From DATFDN01 sp963830565 (lineage in GTDB: Bacteria; Pseudomonadota; Alphaproteobacteria; Acetobacterales; Acetobacteraceae), in contig CAWHMO010000003.1 in assembly GCA_963830565.1 (NCBI GenBank), positions 1 through 64,000 on the forward strand: DNA of 64,000 bases, in the 5' to 3' direction. Under the pieces are notes generated by a model that searched no databases, had not been told where the DNA came from, and saw only the letters and a program-made list of their open reading frames with translations. This document shows, piece by piece, positions 1 through 7,970 of the stretch. Position 1 is the stretch's first letter, and each line of letters opens with the position of its first letter. A program made the translations under genes and the position numbers.

Positions 1-1594
1 CGGTTATGCCGAGGTAGGCGCGTGGATGATCATCACCCCAGACACCCCGGATCGTGCGGCCATTGCGCCCCTTGATGTCCATCGGCCAGAGCATCTTGGA
101 AGCCTGAAAGCCCGTGGCCATGATGGTCACGTCAACCGGGTGCATGGTGCCGTCCTCCATCACGATCGAGTCCTCGGTGACATGCGATATCGATCCCGTC
201 ACTAGCTCGACGTTGGGCCGCTTGAGCATCCGGTACCAATAGTTGTCGCGCAGCATCCGCTTGCCATAGGGCGGGTAGCCGGGAATGACCTTCGCAAGCA
301 GCTCCTTGTCGTCGCCGAGTTCCGCACGGACATACCCGATGACCAGCTCGCGCATCTTGTGGTTGGCCTCGTTCAGCGAGCTGTCTGGCATCGGCCAGTC
401 CGGATCCATCTGCAGCGAGGCATGGAAGCCATCGGACCCCGCCCAGAACAGCTGGAAGCGCAGCCAATTCGCAAAATAGGGCAGGTTCTCAAGCGCCCAC
501 AGGTTTCCCGGGCTGACCGGCTGGTGATAGTTTGGGTTGTGCATCAGCCAATGCGGAGTGCGCTGGAACACGACCAGGCGCTCGACGTCTGGGGCGATCG
601 TCGGGCCCTCCTGAACAGCGCTCGCGCCGGTGCCGAGCATCGCGACGCGCTTGCCCTTGAGCTCGACGGTCCGGTCCCAGCGGGCGGTATGGAAGACCGG
701 GCCACGGAACAAGGGCAGCCCGGCGATCGGGGAACGGACGGGCGATTGAGCTGCCCGACCGCGGTGATGACGGCATTGCAGTCGATCGTCTCGATGCTGC
801 CGTCGCGCTCGCGAGCGGTAATGCGCCAGCGGGCCTCGACCTCGTCGAATTCGGCGATCGTCGCCTCCGTGCCAAAGCGGTTGTACTTGCAAAGGTCGTA
901 CTTGGCGGCGGTCGCCTCGATGTAGGCTAGGATCTCGTCACGCTGCGAGAAATGGCGTGACCACTTGTTATTCGAATTGAAGGAGGACGAATAGAAGTGG
1001 TTTGGCGTGTCTACGGCACAGCCAGGATAGTCGTTTTCCAGCCAGGTGCCGCCGACTCCCTCGTTCTTCTCTAGGATCTCAAATGGGATGCCAAGTTCCT
1101 TCAGCCGGATCGCGGCGCAGAGGCCGGCGAACCCGGCACCGATGACGACCACCTTGAAGGCGTCGATGCCCAGCCTGGCGGGATCGCGTTGCCAACGCAC
1201 CGCTCGCGTGTCCTCCTCACCGAGGCGCGTCTCTTCCACCAGGAGAGGGATGTACTCCTCCGGCACCATCTGACCCACGCCGGCACTCATCATCTTCTGC
1301 AGCATGTCGGAGGGGATCCGCCGCGGCGGCTCGCGGCCGGATACAGCGTAGTCCTTCAGGACGGCCACGAGGCGGTCCCGTAACTTCTGCTTCAGATTTT
1401 CCGTTACGAATTCGAGAAAGCTCCAGGCGCCGTGGATGTGCGGGGCGACCTCCTCAAGAATTTCAAGGTCTCCCGCTCAGCTGCACCAGGACCATCAGCA
1501 TCGGGGCAATGTCGGCATTGGCTAGGGCCGCCCGCAACGCCTGTTCATCGCGGATAGCGGAGTCGAACACGGCGCCATTCGTTTCATCCTTCAC
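1..1594 (-). pseudogene. Baeyer-Villiger-type flavin monooxygenase, two frameshifts, runs off the left edge
   Basis: Flavin monooxygenase of the Baeyer-Villiger/cyclohexanone type, expected to use FAD and NADPH to insert oxygen into ketones. The FAD-binding loop VVIGAGFAGL and the family signature GGTWLENDYPGCAVDTPNHFY stretch are clear, and the second nucleotide-binding loop MLGTGASAVQ lies further on. The frame begins at a GTG near 1594 (MKDETNGAVF). An extra G near 1471 breaks it between VLVQLSG and DLEILEEV, and a missing base near 725 breaks it again between NRPSVPR and AGLPLFRG. On both sides of each break the sequence still reads as the family, so these are simple indels. The last visible residues are HPRAYLGIT; the C-terminus lies outside the window. 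Either a young pseudogene or two sequencing errors; other indels nearby favour decay. Confidence 0.8.
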
Positions 1595-1741
1595 CGGATA
1601 GCATCGAAGCTCGGCCCGTACGCGCAGGGACCAGGGGTGGCATATCTCATCACGTTTGATACCGCGCTGCGGCTCCCGCGACGTGCTGAATCTCGAGGAG
1701 GGATCCTCGCACTCGGGCGAGCGGGTCGTCCGTCCTTCTCG

Positions 1742-2494
1742 TCACATCTTCTTGCCGATTGTCCAGCCGCCGTCCATCGTCAGGATAGCGCCGGTGATGA
1801 AGCCGTTCTCTTCTGCTGCCAGGAACAGGATCGCATTGGCGATCTCCTGCGGTTCCGCCCAGCGGCCCAGCGCGTGGATGGCGCGGATGGCCTGCGCATA
1901 GTCGGGGTCCTCGAAGTAGCGCTCGGCCAGCGGTGTGCGCACCACGCCGGGCGCCACCGCGTTCACGCGGATGTTCTTCTCGCCCAATTCCAGCGCCATC
2001 TGTCGGGTTAGTCCCACGACACCGTGCTTGGAGGCGGTGTGGGCCGCCCGCTTCGGCGCCGCCATCAGCCCCAAGGTGGAGGCGAGATTGACGATCTGGC
2101 CCGGCTTGCCCTGGCTCATCAGCCGCCGCGCGAAGGCTTGGCTTGGCAGGAAAGTGCCGGAGAGATTGACGCTGATGACCCGTTGCCATTCCTCGAACGA
2201 TAAATCGAGCACCCCGACGATTTCCCGGATGCCGGCGGAGTTGACCAGCACATCCAGCCGGCCAAGCGCCCTTGCGGCTGCGTCGACGAAGCGCGTCGCC
2301 GATTCCGGATCGGCCACGTCGACCTGGAAAGCGTGCGCGTCGCCCGCGCCCCGGCGGATTTCCGTCGCGGTGGCCTGGGCACGTTCCAGGTCCAGATCGC
2401 CCACTGCCACCCGCGCGTCCGTGCAGCGCCGTCGGCGCTGCACGGAGGTGACCACCTCAACCCTCGGCGGGATGTCAGTCATAGACACGGTCAT
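1742..2494 (-). pseudogene. Short-chain dehydrogenase lacking its Rossmann glycine motif and catalytic Tyr
   Basis: NAD(P)-dependent oxidoreductase of the SDR family, 250 residues and open throughout, yet apparently dead. After RVEVVT the expected TGxxxGIG loop and following helix are absent; the frame reads SVQRRRRCTDA and rejoins the family at RVAVGDLDLERA. The replacement coincides with a perfect 13-bp inverted repeat at 2418-2446. The active-site YxxxK reads H152-TAS-K156, so the catalytic tyrosine is a histidine (codon 2039-2041). NSAG, the VNLSG helix and the C-terminal TGAILTMDGG are normal. ATG 2494 or 2482 could start it. It lies on the same strand as the monooxygenase remnant and may have been transcribed ahead of it. 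The family is certain; loss of function is inferred from the two missing motifs. Confidence 0.75.
2418..2446. repeat. Perfect 13-bp inverted repeat, 3-nt loop, inside the SDR gene
   Basis: TCCGTGCAGCGCC, then GTC, then the exact reverse complement. It sits where the cofactor-binding loop of the dehydrogenase should be encoded. A perfect short-loop palindrome replacing conserved coding sequence suggests a template-switch or fold-back mutation, or an amplification chimera. Confidence 0.85.
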
Positions 2495-2528
2495 ACTCCT
2501 AACCCTTACGGGCCTGGAGACCGTGTCC

Positions 2529-3120
2529 GGTCATTTGCGGGGCTGCTTCACCGCGACGTCGGCCGCCGGGCCATCGAGTTCCTGATGGGCCTGAACACGC
2601 ACGACCTGGAGCTCAGACGCCAGAAGCTGGACCTCGATCTGGCCGCCAGCAATTCAGCGTGGGCGCCAAGCGGGCTGAGGTGCAGTCCGTCGCAGCGTTG
2701 GCGAACGCCCGGATACAGGGTATTCCGAGCGCGCCGACAGTCTCTCTTGCGGACATCGAAGAAGCTTTCCTGTTGGCGCCGTTCGGCGACGAGTGGCGTC
2801 CACTGGACGACATAATGTCGGCATTGCGAACCCGCGTTGCCGACATGCGTAGTGCTGAGGTCCCGGACGTTGAAGACGTATCCGAGTCGGCGGCCGAGGA
2901 GCTCGATCGCGCCATGGAGGCCGCAGCGGAGCAGAACGCCAACAGGAATGCACTCTTCCGTGCCCGTCAGATGGACATCGTACAACTAGCCTCCGTTCAG
3001 CGCCGAATTGCGGCGTTGGAGGAGGATCTGCAGAAGAATTTGGACGTGCAGAAGCTCAGGACCTTTGGCTCCACCATTACCGAAACTTTCGGGGCGGATC
3101 ACTGTCCGACATGCTCAGAG
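2529..3120 (+). pseudogene. SMC/Rad50-like coiled-coil ATPase, middle part (piece 1 of 3)
   Basis: Fragment of a DNA-repair-type ATPase with long helices rich in Glu, Ala and Arg and a CPTC zinc-hook-like motif at 3100-3111. It starts in one frame (GLLHRDVGRRAIEFLMGL), shifts near 2652, and continues as KRAEVQSVAALANARIQG through RIAALEEDLQKNLDVQKL to DHCPTC. The N-terminal ATP-binding part is missing. The frame is cut by an IS5-family element just after CPTC and resumes at 4025, then again at 4875 after a second element. Family assignment rests on the coiled-coil character and the CxxC motif, so it is moderate; that the three pieces belong to one gene is better supported, because the frames join across the second IS. 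Confidence 0.55.
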
Positions 3121-3944
3121 TTTGACTTCGAACTCATGTGCAACGAGCAATGCGCCTGATGAGGAGCATGGCTGAGGCGGCGTAGAGGAAGGCTGTCGCG
3201 GACTCGATGGTAGTCTCGAAGTCCTTGGCGAGCCGACGATTGCGGTTGAGCCAGGCGAAGCACCGCTCCACCACCCAGCGGCGCGGATGGACGGCAAAGC
3301 CGACCTGATTAGCGGGTTTGCGGACGATCTCGATGGCGATGCAGGTGGCGTCGGCGACGCGCTCGGCCGCATAGGCGGTGTCGGCAAAGGCACGCTCGAC
3401 AAAGGGAAAGCTGCGACGAGAGCTTCAGCAGCGGGACGGCACCGTCGCGGTCCTGGACGGAGGCGGGATGCACTTGCAGCACCAGCGGGCGGCCATCGGT
3501 GTCGACCATCGCGTGCCGCTTGCGGCCGAGCACCTTCTTTCCGGCATCATAGCCGCGCGGGCCACCGGCCTCGGTTGTCTTGACGCTCTGGCTGTCGATG
3601 ACGGCAGCGCTCGGGCTGGCTTCGCGTCCGGCCCGCTCGCGGTCGAGCATCACCAGCCGATGGGTGATCGCCTCCCACACAGGCGCGCCGCCACGCCGCG
3701 AACCAGCCATAGACCGTCTGCCGCGGCGGGAAGCAGGGCGGCAACATGCGCCACGCGATGCCGCCGCGCAGCACGTAGAAGATGGCGTTGACGATTTCGC
3801 GCATCGGCCACTCGGGCGGCCGCCCGATGCCGGCAGGCGGCGGGAGAAGCGGCTCCAGGACCGCCCATTCGGCGTCCGTCAGGTCACTGGCAAAGCGGAG
3901 CCCGTCGCGCTTATGCTGCGCGCGGGTGGTTGCGGTCCACATGG
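3118..3944 (-). mobile_element. IS5-family element, copy 1, with decayed transposase
   Basis: Nearly identical to the copy at 29004-29831. The transposase runs from ATG 3942 (MWTATTRAQHKRDGL) to a TGA at 3134, about 14 bp inside the left end GAGTTTGACTT. Recognisable parts are SDLTDAEWAVLEPLLPPP, the DDE-domain IDSQSVKTTEAGGPRGYD and HAMVDTDGRPLVLQVHPA. Compared with copy 2 it has lost two bases near 3680 and two near 3425, so the frame breaks twice. TCA lies before the left end here and TAA before copy 2, compatible with the TNA target of one IS5 subgroup. The right end is uncertain: similarity to copy 2 stops just after the start codon, while the interrupted host frame resumes only at 4025. 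Confidence 0.8.
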
Positions 3945-4024
3945 GCGTGCTCATCCAACTCGGTCTCGACAACCCGTTGGAATCACATCTCACCGTGGCC
4001 ACCCAACCCCCATTCCGCGAGCGT

Positions 4025-4120
4025 TCAGAGACAGCCTCTCACAGCCGATCCAGGACACGCTCCTCGCACAACAGGCAAGTGCAGCGGTGATGCCGGTCGA
4101 AGACAACATCGAATATATTA
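4025..4120 (+). pseudogene. SMC/Rad50-like ATPase, piece 2 of 3
   Basis: Reads FRDSLSQPIQDTLLAQ and QASAAVMPVEDNIEYI, ending at the TA target of the second IS. It begins with TCAGAG (4025-4030), the same six bases that precede the first element at 3115-3120, so this is probably where the host gene resumes. A one-base offset relative to piece 1 shows an additional indel. Removing the element at 4121-4874 with one TA joins this piece directly to the frame at 4877. Confidence 0.55.
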
Positions 4121-4874
4121 GGGTCTGTTGACAATTACCTCGTTGCGATGATAGAAGTTCTCGATCAAGTGGCGCCAGCGATACATGGCCTTGTCACACC
4201 GATGATCGTATTGCGGTTGGATTTGGGTGGATGACGGCGACGGCGCCACGGTCATCGAGGTCCGCACGCAGCCAATCGGCGTCGAACGCCTTGTCACCGA
4301 GCAGGGCGTCGAAAGTGATGTCTGCGATGAGCGGCGCGACCCCTACGATGTCGTGGCGCTGTCCGGCAAGAGCACGAAGCGGACCAGATTTCCAAGCGCG
4401 TCCACCAGCGCGACGATCTTGGTCGTCAGCCCGCCTCGCGAGCGTCCGATGGCCTGATTGTGGTCCCCCTTTGCGCCGCTCGCCTTCTGATGGGCGGTGA
4501 CGATCGGCCGTCGATCAGGGCGTATTCGAAATCCGGCTCGTCGGACAAGCGCTCGAAGAGGCGCTCGAAGACGCCCGCCCGCACCCAGGGCGGAAGCGCT
4601 GGAACACGCTGTTCCAGTGCCCGAACTCAGGCGGCAGGTCGCGCCACGGCGATCCCGCGCGCACGCGCCACAGAACCGCTTCCAGGAACAGCCGGGTGTC
4701 CTTCGCCGTCACCCCGCGATCCGCCGCCTTGCCCGGCAACAGCAGGGCCATCTTCTCCCAAGCCGTGTCGCTGATCACAAATCGTCCCCTGTCCACCAAA
4801 CCCTTCGCTCCGCCACAACGAAGCTTAAATCACGGCTCAGGCCCGAGAGGAACCCACTTATTGTCAACAGGCCC
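4121..4874 (-). mobile_element. 754-bp IS5-family element with inverted ends and TA duplication, transposase decayed
   Basis: Ends are GGGTCTGTTGACAAT at 4121 and its near-perfect complement (GGGCCTGTTGACAAT) at 4860-4874, flanked by TA on both sides (4119-4120 and 4875-4876). The transposase reads leftward from about 4799: FVISDTAWEKMALLLPGK, then VLWRVRAGSPWRDLPPEFG, then in other frames ERLSDEPDFEYALIDG, SRGGLTTKIVALVDALGNL and finally YRWRHLIENFYHRNEV. This is the IS5-family layout of two overlapping frames, but at least two further shifts occur (near 4500 and 4365), so it is probably inactive. It interrupts the SMC-like gene. Confidence 0.85.
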
Positions 4875-4998
4875 TAGATCGCAGCGGGGAATATTTCTGC
4901 GCTTAGAGGCTCAGGTCGAGGCCGCAATCGCCAGTACCGATCGACGACTGGCGGCGGCGACTGCCGAGGTGAACGAGACCAACAGTCGCCTGCGGGCT
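4875..4998 (+). pseudogene. SMC/Rad50-like ATPase, piece 3 of 3
   Basis: Continues the frame of 4025-4120 once the element is removed: IRSQRGIFLRLEAQVEAA, then IASTDRRLAAATAEVNETNS, a helical heptad-like stretch. Sequence of the host gene ends near 4998, where an IS66 transposase fragment begins without visible ends. The original C-terminal ATPase lobe is therefore missing as well as the N-terminal one. Confidence 0.55.
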
Positions 4999-6023
4999 GC
5001 CCACCGAGGCACTGGTCGCGCACGTGCTGGTGGCGCGCTACGCCGACCACCTGCCGCTGTATCGCCAGGCGCAGATCATGGCCCGGCAAGGGGTCGCGCT
5101 GGAGCGCTCTACGCTCGCGTGCTGGGTGGGCTACGCCGCCGCCGAGATCGCGCCCGTGGTCAGCCGGCTGCGCGCGATCGTGCTCGGCGCGGCGCGGGTG
5201 TTCGCCGACGAGACCACGCTGCCGGTGCTCGACCCGGGCGGAGCCGCACCAAGACGGGCTCCTGTGGGCGGTGGCACGGGGATGATCGACCTTGGGGCGG
5301 GACAGACCCGCCGGCGGTGGTCTACCGCTACGCGCCGGGCCGGGGACAGCAGCACACCGCACGCTGCTGGGCGGCTACCGCGGCATCCTGCAATGCGACG
5401 GCTACGCCACTTACAAGAAGCTGGCTGAGCCCGCGCGGGATGGGCAGGCGACGGCCGTGACGCTGGCCTTCTGCTGGCCATGTGCGCAGGGGCTTCTACG
5501 ACCTGGCCAAGACCGGCACGGCCCCGATCGCGACCGAGAGCGCTTAAGCGCATCGCGGCGTTGTATCGGATCAGGCCGGGTCCGGGCCAAGCGCCGGCGA
5601 ACGGCGGCGGCGCGCCGAGCGGAGCCGGCCGCTGGTGCTGGAGCTGCGCACCTGGTTCGAGCGGCAGCTGGCCAAACTGCCGGGCCGCGGCCCGACCGCG
5701 GGGGCGATCCGCTACGCGCTGAACCACTGGGACGGGCTCGTGCGGTTCCTCGACGACGGCCGCGATCGAGACCGGACACGAACACGGTCGAGCGCGCGAT
5801 CCGGCCGGTAAAACTGGTCGAAAGAACGCCTCTTCGCCGGAAGCGATGAGGGCGGGTCAAATTGGGCCCACGTCGCCTCGCTTGTGGAGACCTGCAAGCT
5901 GAACGGCGTCGACCCGCAGGCCTACTTCTGCGAGTTGTTGACCCGGCTCGTCGAGCGGCTGGCCGCAGGCGCGCATCGACGAGCTCATGCCTTGGCACTG
6001 GGCCGTCCAGAGGAGCGGCTGAG
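4999..6023 (+). pseudogene. IS66-family TnpC transposase remnant, several frameshifts
   Basis: Recognisable as the IS66 TnpC catalytic protein from LPTEALVAHVLVARYADHLP through YRQAQIMARQGVALERST, FADETTLPVLDPG, GILQCDGYATYKKLA, DLAKTGTAPIATEALKRIAA and DTNTVERAIRPVKL to the C-terminal HVASLVETCKLNGVDPQAYF and DELMPWHWAVQ. Matching frames change at least four times (near 5240, 5480, 5570 and 5825). The N-terminal zinc-binding part and both element ends are missing. It is a different and much older copy than the intact IS66-like element at 18860-20335. Confidence 0.8.
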
Positions 6024-6055
6024 CGTCGGGCCGCGCGGGGCGGGGTTCATGGAGG

Positions 6056-6505
6056 ATGGCCGGCATATCGCGCACAAGCACCCACATCTTCCGCGTCCGG
6101 CTTCGGCCCAGGGTCTACCGCGAGATCGAGATCCCGAGCGAGAAGTCGCTCTACAACCTGGCCGCCGCCATCGTGCAGGCCTTCGACTTCGACCTGGATC
6201 ACGCCTTCGGCTTCTTCAGCAAGCTGGACTACCACGTCTTCGACTCGCCCGTGCGCTACGAACTCTTCGCCGACCTGGAGGGCGGCAGCAAGTCCGGCAG
6301 CGTCAAGCGGACCAAAGTGGCGCAGGCGTTCCCCGCCGTGGGCGCCAAGATGCAGTTCCTCTTCGACTACGGCGACGACTGGCGCTTCCAAGTCGAGGTG
6401 ATCGGGCTGGGGGAGAAGGCTCCGAAGACGCGCTACCCGAAGCTGCTCAAGGCCGCTGGCAAAGCCCCGCCACAATACCCGCCCGAGGACGAAGACGAGG
6501 AGTGA
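6056..6505 (+). CDS. Plasmid pRiA4b ORF-3-like protein
   Basis: 149 residues resembling the pRiA4b ORF-3 family: an N-terminal beta-rich part (HIFRVRLRPRVYREIEIP, then LYNLAAAIVQAFDFDLDHAF), FFSKLDYHVFDSPVRYELFA, the conserved FLFDYGDDWRFQVEVI near residues 101-116, and an acidic C-terminus (PPEDEDEE). Members are small proteins of unknown biochemical role often found on plasmids and near transposons, which fits the IS66 remnant 32 bp upstream. The frame is intact. GGAGG abuts the ATG, closer than ideal, so the true start could lie slightly downstream. Confidence 0.75.
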   Translation: MAGISRTSTHIFRVRLRPRVYREIEIPSEKSLYNLAAAIVQAFDFDLDHAFGFFSKLDYHVFDSPVRYELFADLEGGSKSGSVKRTKVAQAFPAVGAKMQFLFDYGDDWRFQVEVIGLGEKAPKTRYPKLLKAAGKAPPQYPPEDEDEE

Positions 6506-6576
6506 CGGCCGGCCCCAAGGGCCTCGGCACATCGCTTACCCTGTTCCTGCTTTCGAGTTCCACACTTGTTCTCAAA

Positions 6577-6617
6577 CCTGCTTCCCCGGATTCGAAGGCG
6601 GAGGCCGGGGAAGCAGG
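6577..6617. repeat. Perfect 13-bp inverted repeat, 15-nt loop
   Basis: CCTGCTTCCCCGG at 6577-6589 and its exact complement at 6605-6617, about 70 bp after the pRiA4b-like gene. No T-run follows, so it is at best a weak terminator. The rest of 6506-6755 shows no gene. Confidence 0.6.
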
Positions 6618-6755
6618 GGGGAAGCACCGGAGCGAAAGTCGCTGGGTAGGAGGAGGATAGGCTTGGGATGGCGCCGCGCAGGAAAAACCATTATAAGATA
6701 ATGGCTTAGCGGACTCCGAGATAGACAGAGATGCTGTGGCGTAAACCGCCGAGAG

Positions 6756-6803
6756 ACCTTGCCAAGGTTGGGGTCGAGGGTGCGAATCCCTTCGCCCGCT
6801 CTA
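6756..6803 (+). pseudogene. 3' half of tRNA-Gly(GCC), 5' half missing
   Basis: ACCTTGCCAAGGTTGGG is the anticodon arm of an alphaproteobacterial tRNA-Gly with anticodon GCC (6761-6763). GTCGAGGGTGCGAATCCCTT is the variable loop and T arm, with TGCGAAT where TTCGAAT is usual, and CGCCCGCTCTA is the 3' acceptor strand with a decayed discriminator end. Nothing upstream (gcgtaaaccgccgag) resembles the D arm or the 5' acceptor strand GCGGGCG. A reading frame on the other strand here is the familiar spurious GEGIRTLDPNLGKV. A 3' tRNA end without its 5' half is what integrative elements leave as an attachment site; no integrase is visible nearby. Confidence 0.75.
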
Positions 6804-6977
6804 GTCACCCTGCATCGAACCGCTCTCTGCCATATTCCGGACCGGCTGAAAGGGCCAGGTTCCGTCAGGGTTTGGCAGCGCGGGCTTGAGACTGCGCGGC
6901 CGTAACGAGCGCCCGAATCTCTCTCCGAAGGGCGGTCTTTCTCCGGAGCTTGGGATTGCCCGGATTCAGTCTACAAG
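6798..6977. repeat. About 180-bp repeat, second copy at 27592
   Basis: Follows directly on the tRNA-Gly remnant. It shares with 27592-27769 the blocks ATTCCGGACC, AAGGGCCAGGTT, AGGGTTTGGC, GAATCTCTCTCCGAAGGGCG and CTCCGGAGCTTGGGA, in the same order and orientation, with roughly 85% identity by eye. Similarity continues as TA-AAGCTTTTTC here and, at the other locus, on the far side of an inserted IS630. No coding potential is evident. The following 6978-7229 shows no gene either. Confidence 0.75.
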
Positions 6978-7229
6978 CTTTTTCTCCTCCGCACTCAACG
7001 CCTTAGCCCAGCGCTCGGCGCGGCTGGTTGGCAGTTCGGTTCGCCTTCTACGCGAGGGGCCGCGGGCTGACCCGAACTCTCGCTCCGCCCCCAAGCCCCC
7101 GGGCCCGGCCGTCAAGGCAGCAGGGACGTGGCGGAGCGGGAGGCTTACGTCCCACCCTGGCAACCGGTACCCTCACCGGCCAGGACGGGTGGACTCTCCT
7201 CACCGGGGCAGAAGGAACCAGGGGCTGAG

Positions 7230-7431
7230 GCAAGCGGTTGCGAGCGGGACGGCGGCGCCGACCGAAACGCTATCGGGGCTGGTGGAGTGCGTCACCTACC
7301 ACAACCCGGACAACGGGTTTTGCGTGTTGCGGGTCAAGGCACGCGGGCAGCGCGACCTAGTGGCCATGGTCGGGCACGCGGCGGCCATCAGCCCCGGCGA
7401 GTTCATCAGTGCAACGGGGTGGTGGGTAGCG
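7230..7431 (+). pseudogene. 5' fragment of recD2 (copy A)
   Basis: Encodes the N-terminal beta-barrel region of RecD2/TraA-type exonuclease-helicases: PTETLSGLVECVTYHNPDNG, FCVLRVKARGQRDLVAMVGH and AAAISPGEFISATG, after which similarity stops abruptly. About 90% identical by eye to 11022-11215. The position matching the GTG start in copy B reads GCG here. Only the first 65 or so of about 740 codons are present, so it cannot work. It faces the sugar-acid cassette that the second fragment closes on the other side. Confidence 0.7.
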
Positions 7432-7546
7432 CTCGGCAGATCGCAGGCGCACGCCACTGAGGCTCAACCGTGAGTGCACGCAGTAGAGTGGCATATTCGG
7501 CCAAGGTCGCATCGCGGTGCTCGGCGGCGAGCTGCGCCAGCGCATC
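7430..7546 (-). pseudogene. Small IS630 transposase remnant (N-terminal helix-turn-helix)
   Basis: Reads DALAQLAAEHRDATLAEYAT and later APAICRALP, the second helix-turn-helix region of IS630-type transposases. Around 40 codons with no ends and no catalytic part. It directly abuts the recD2 fragment. Assigned from pattern only. Confidence 0.4.
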
Positions 7547-7594
7547 AGGGCCTGCTCCCGCGGACCAATGCGGACATCCTGGACCCAGTGATTG

Positions 7595-7954
7595 TCACGC
7601 TCCCAACCGTGCCCGGACTTCCTCGGTGTAACGATCGGATTGCTTGGCGGACTCCTCAAAGCGCCGGCGCTCGACCTCGGTCCCGTCTGGTCCGACCAGC
7701 GCCGTCTCAATCATGATCTGAAGCCGGTCCCCCTCCCGCCGGAACACGATCGTGCGCCTGCGCAGCCGGTGGACCTCGCCTGATGCTTCGATGTCTGTGG
7801 TCCGATCCTCGGCGATGCATTGCAGCGGCTCACCCTGGGGCAGCCATGCCATGTATTCTGACAGCAGCTCCTCGGCGCGCTCGACCGACACGGGCTCCAC
7901 GGTCATCCGGCTGAGGTCCGCGGCCAAAGCTTTCGGGTCTTCGGAGGTGAACAT
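7595..7954 (-). CDS. Hypothetical protein, last gene of the sugar-acid cassette
   Basis: 119 residues that I do not recognise. The N-terminus is MFTSEDPKALAADLSRMTVE. The centre is rich in acidic and basic residues with alternating hydrophobic strands (LRRRTIVFRREGDRLQIMIE), suggesting a small alpha/beta fold; the C-terminus is a charged helix (SAKQSDRYTEEVRARLGA). No signal peptide or membrane segment. It begins 17 bp after the dehydratase stop on the same strand, so it is probably the third gene of that operon and the frame is intact. It may be an accessory protein of the pathway; there is no direct evidence. Confidence 0.55.
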   Translation of the reverse strand: MFTSEDPKALAADLSRMTVEPVSVERAEELLSEYMAWLPQGEPLQCIAEDRTTDIEASGEVHRLRRRTIVFRREGDRLQIMIETALVGPDGTEVERRRFEESAKQSDRYTEEVRARLGA

Positions 7955-7970
7955 CGGGTATCTTCTGTGG

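Noticed and set aside
3118..4024. Defined terminal inverted repeats of the IS5-family copies 1 and 2
   Set aside because: No convincing match to the left end GAGTTTGACTT could be found beyond the transposase starts, so the right ends are left open.
4090..4880. Long plus-strand frames across the IS5-family element
   Set aside because: They are antisense to the transposase. Only the joined host frame outside the element is meaningful.
6572..6808. Reading frame MTRAGEGIRTLDPNLGKVS on the minus strand
   Set aside because: It is the complement of the tRNA-Gly 3' half, a well-known spurious translation.
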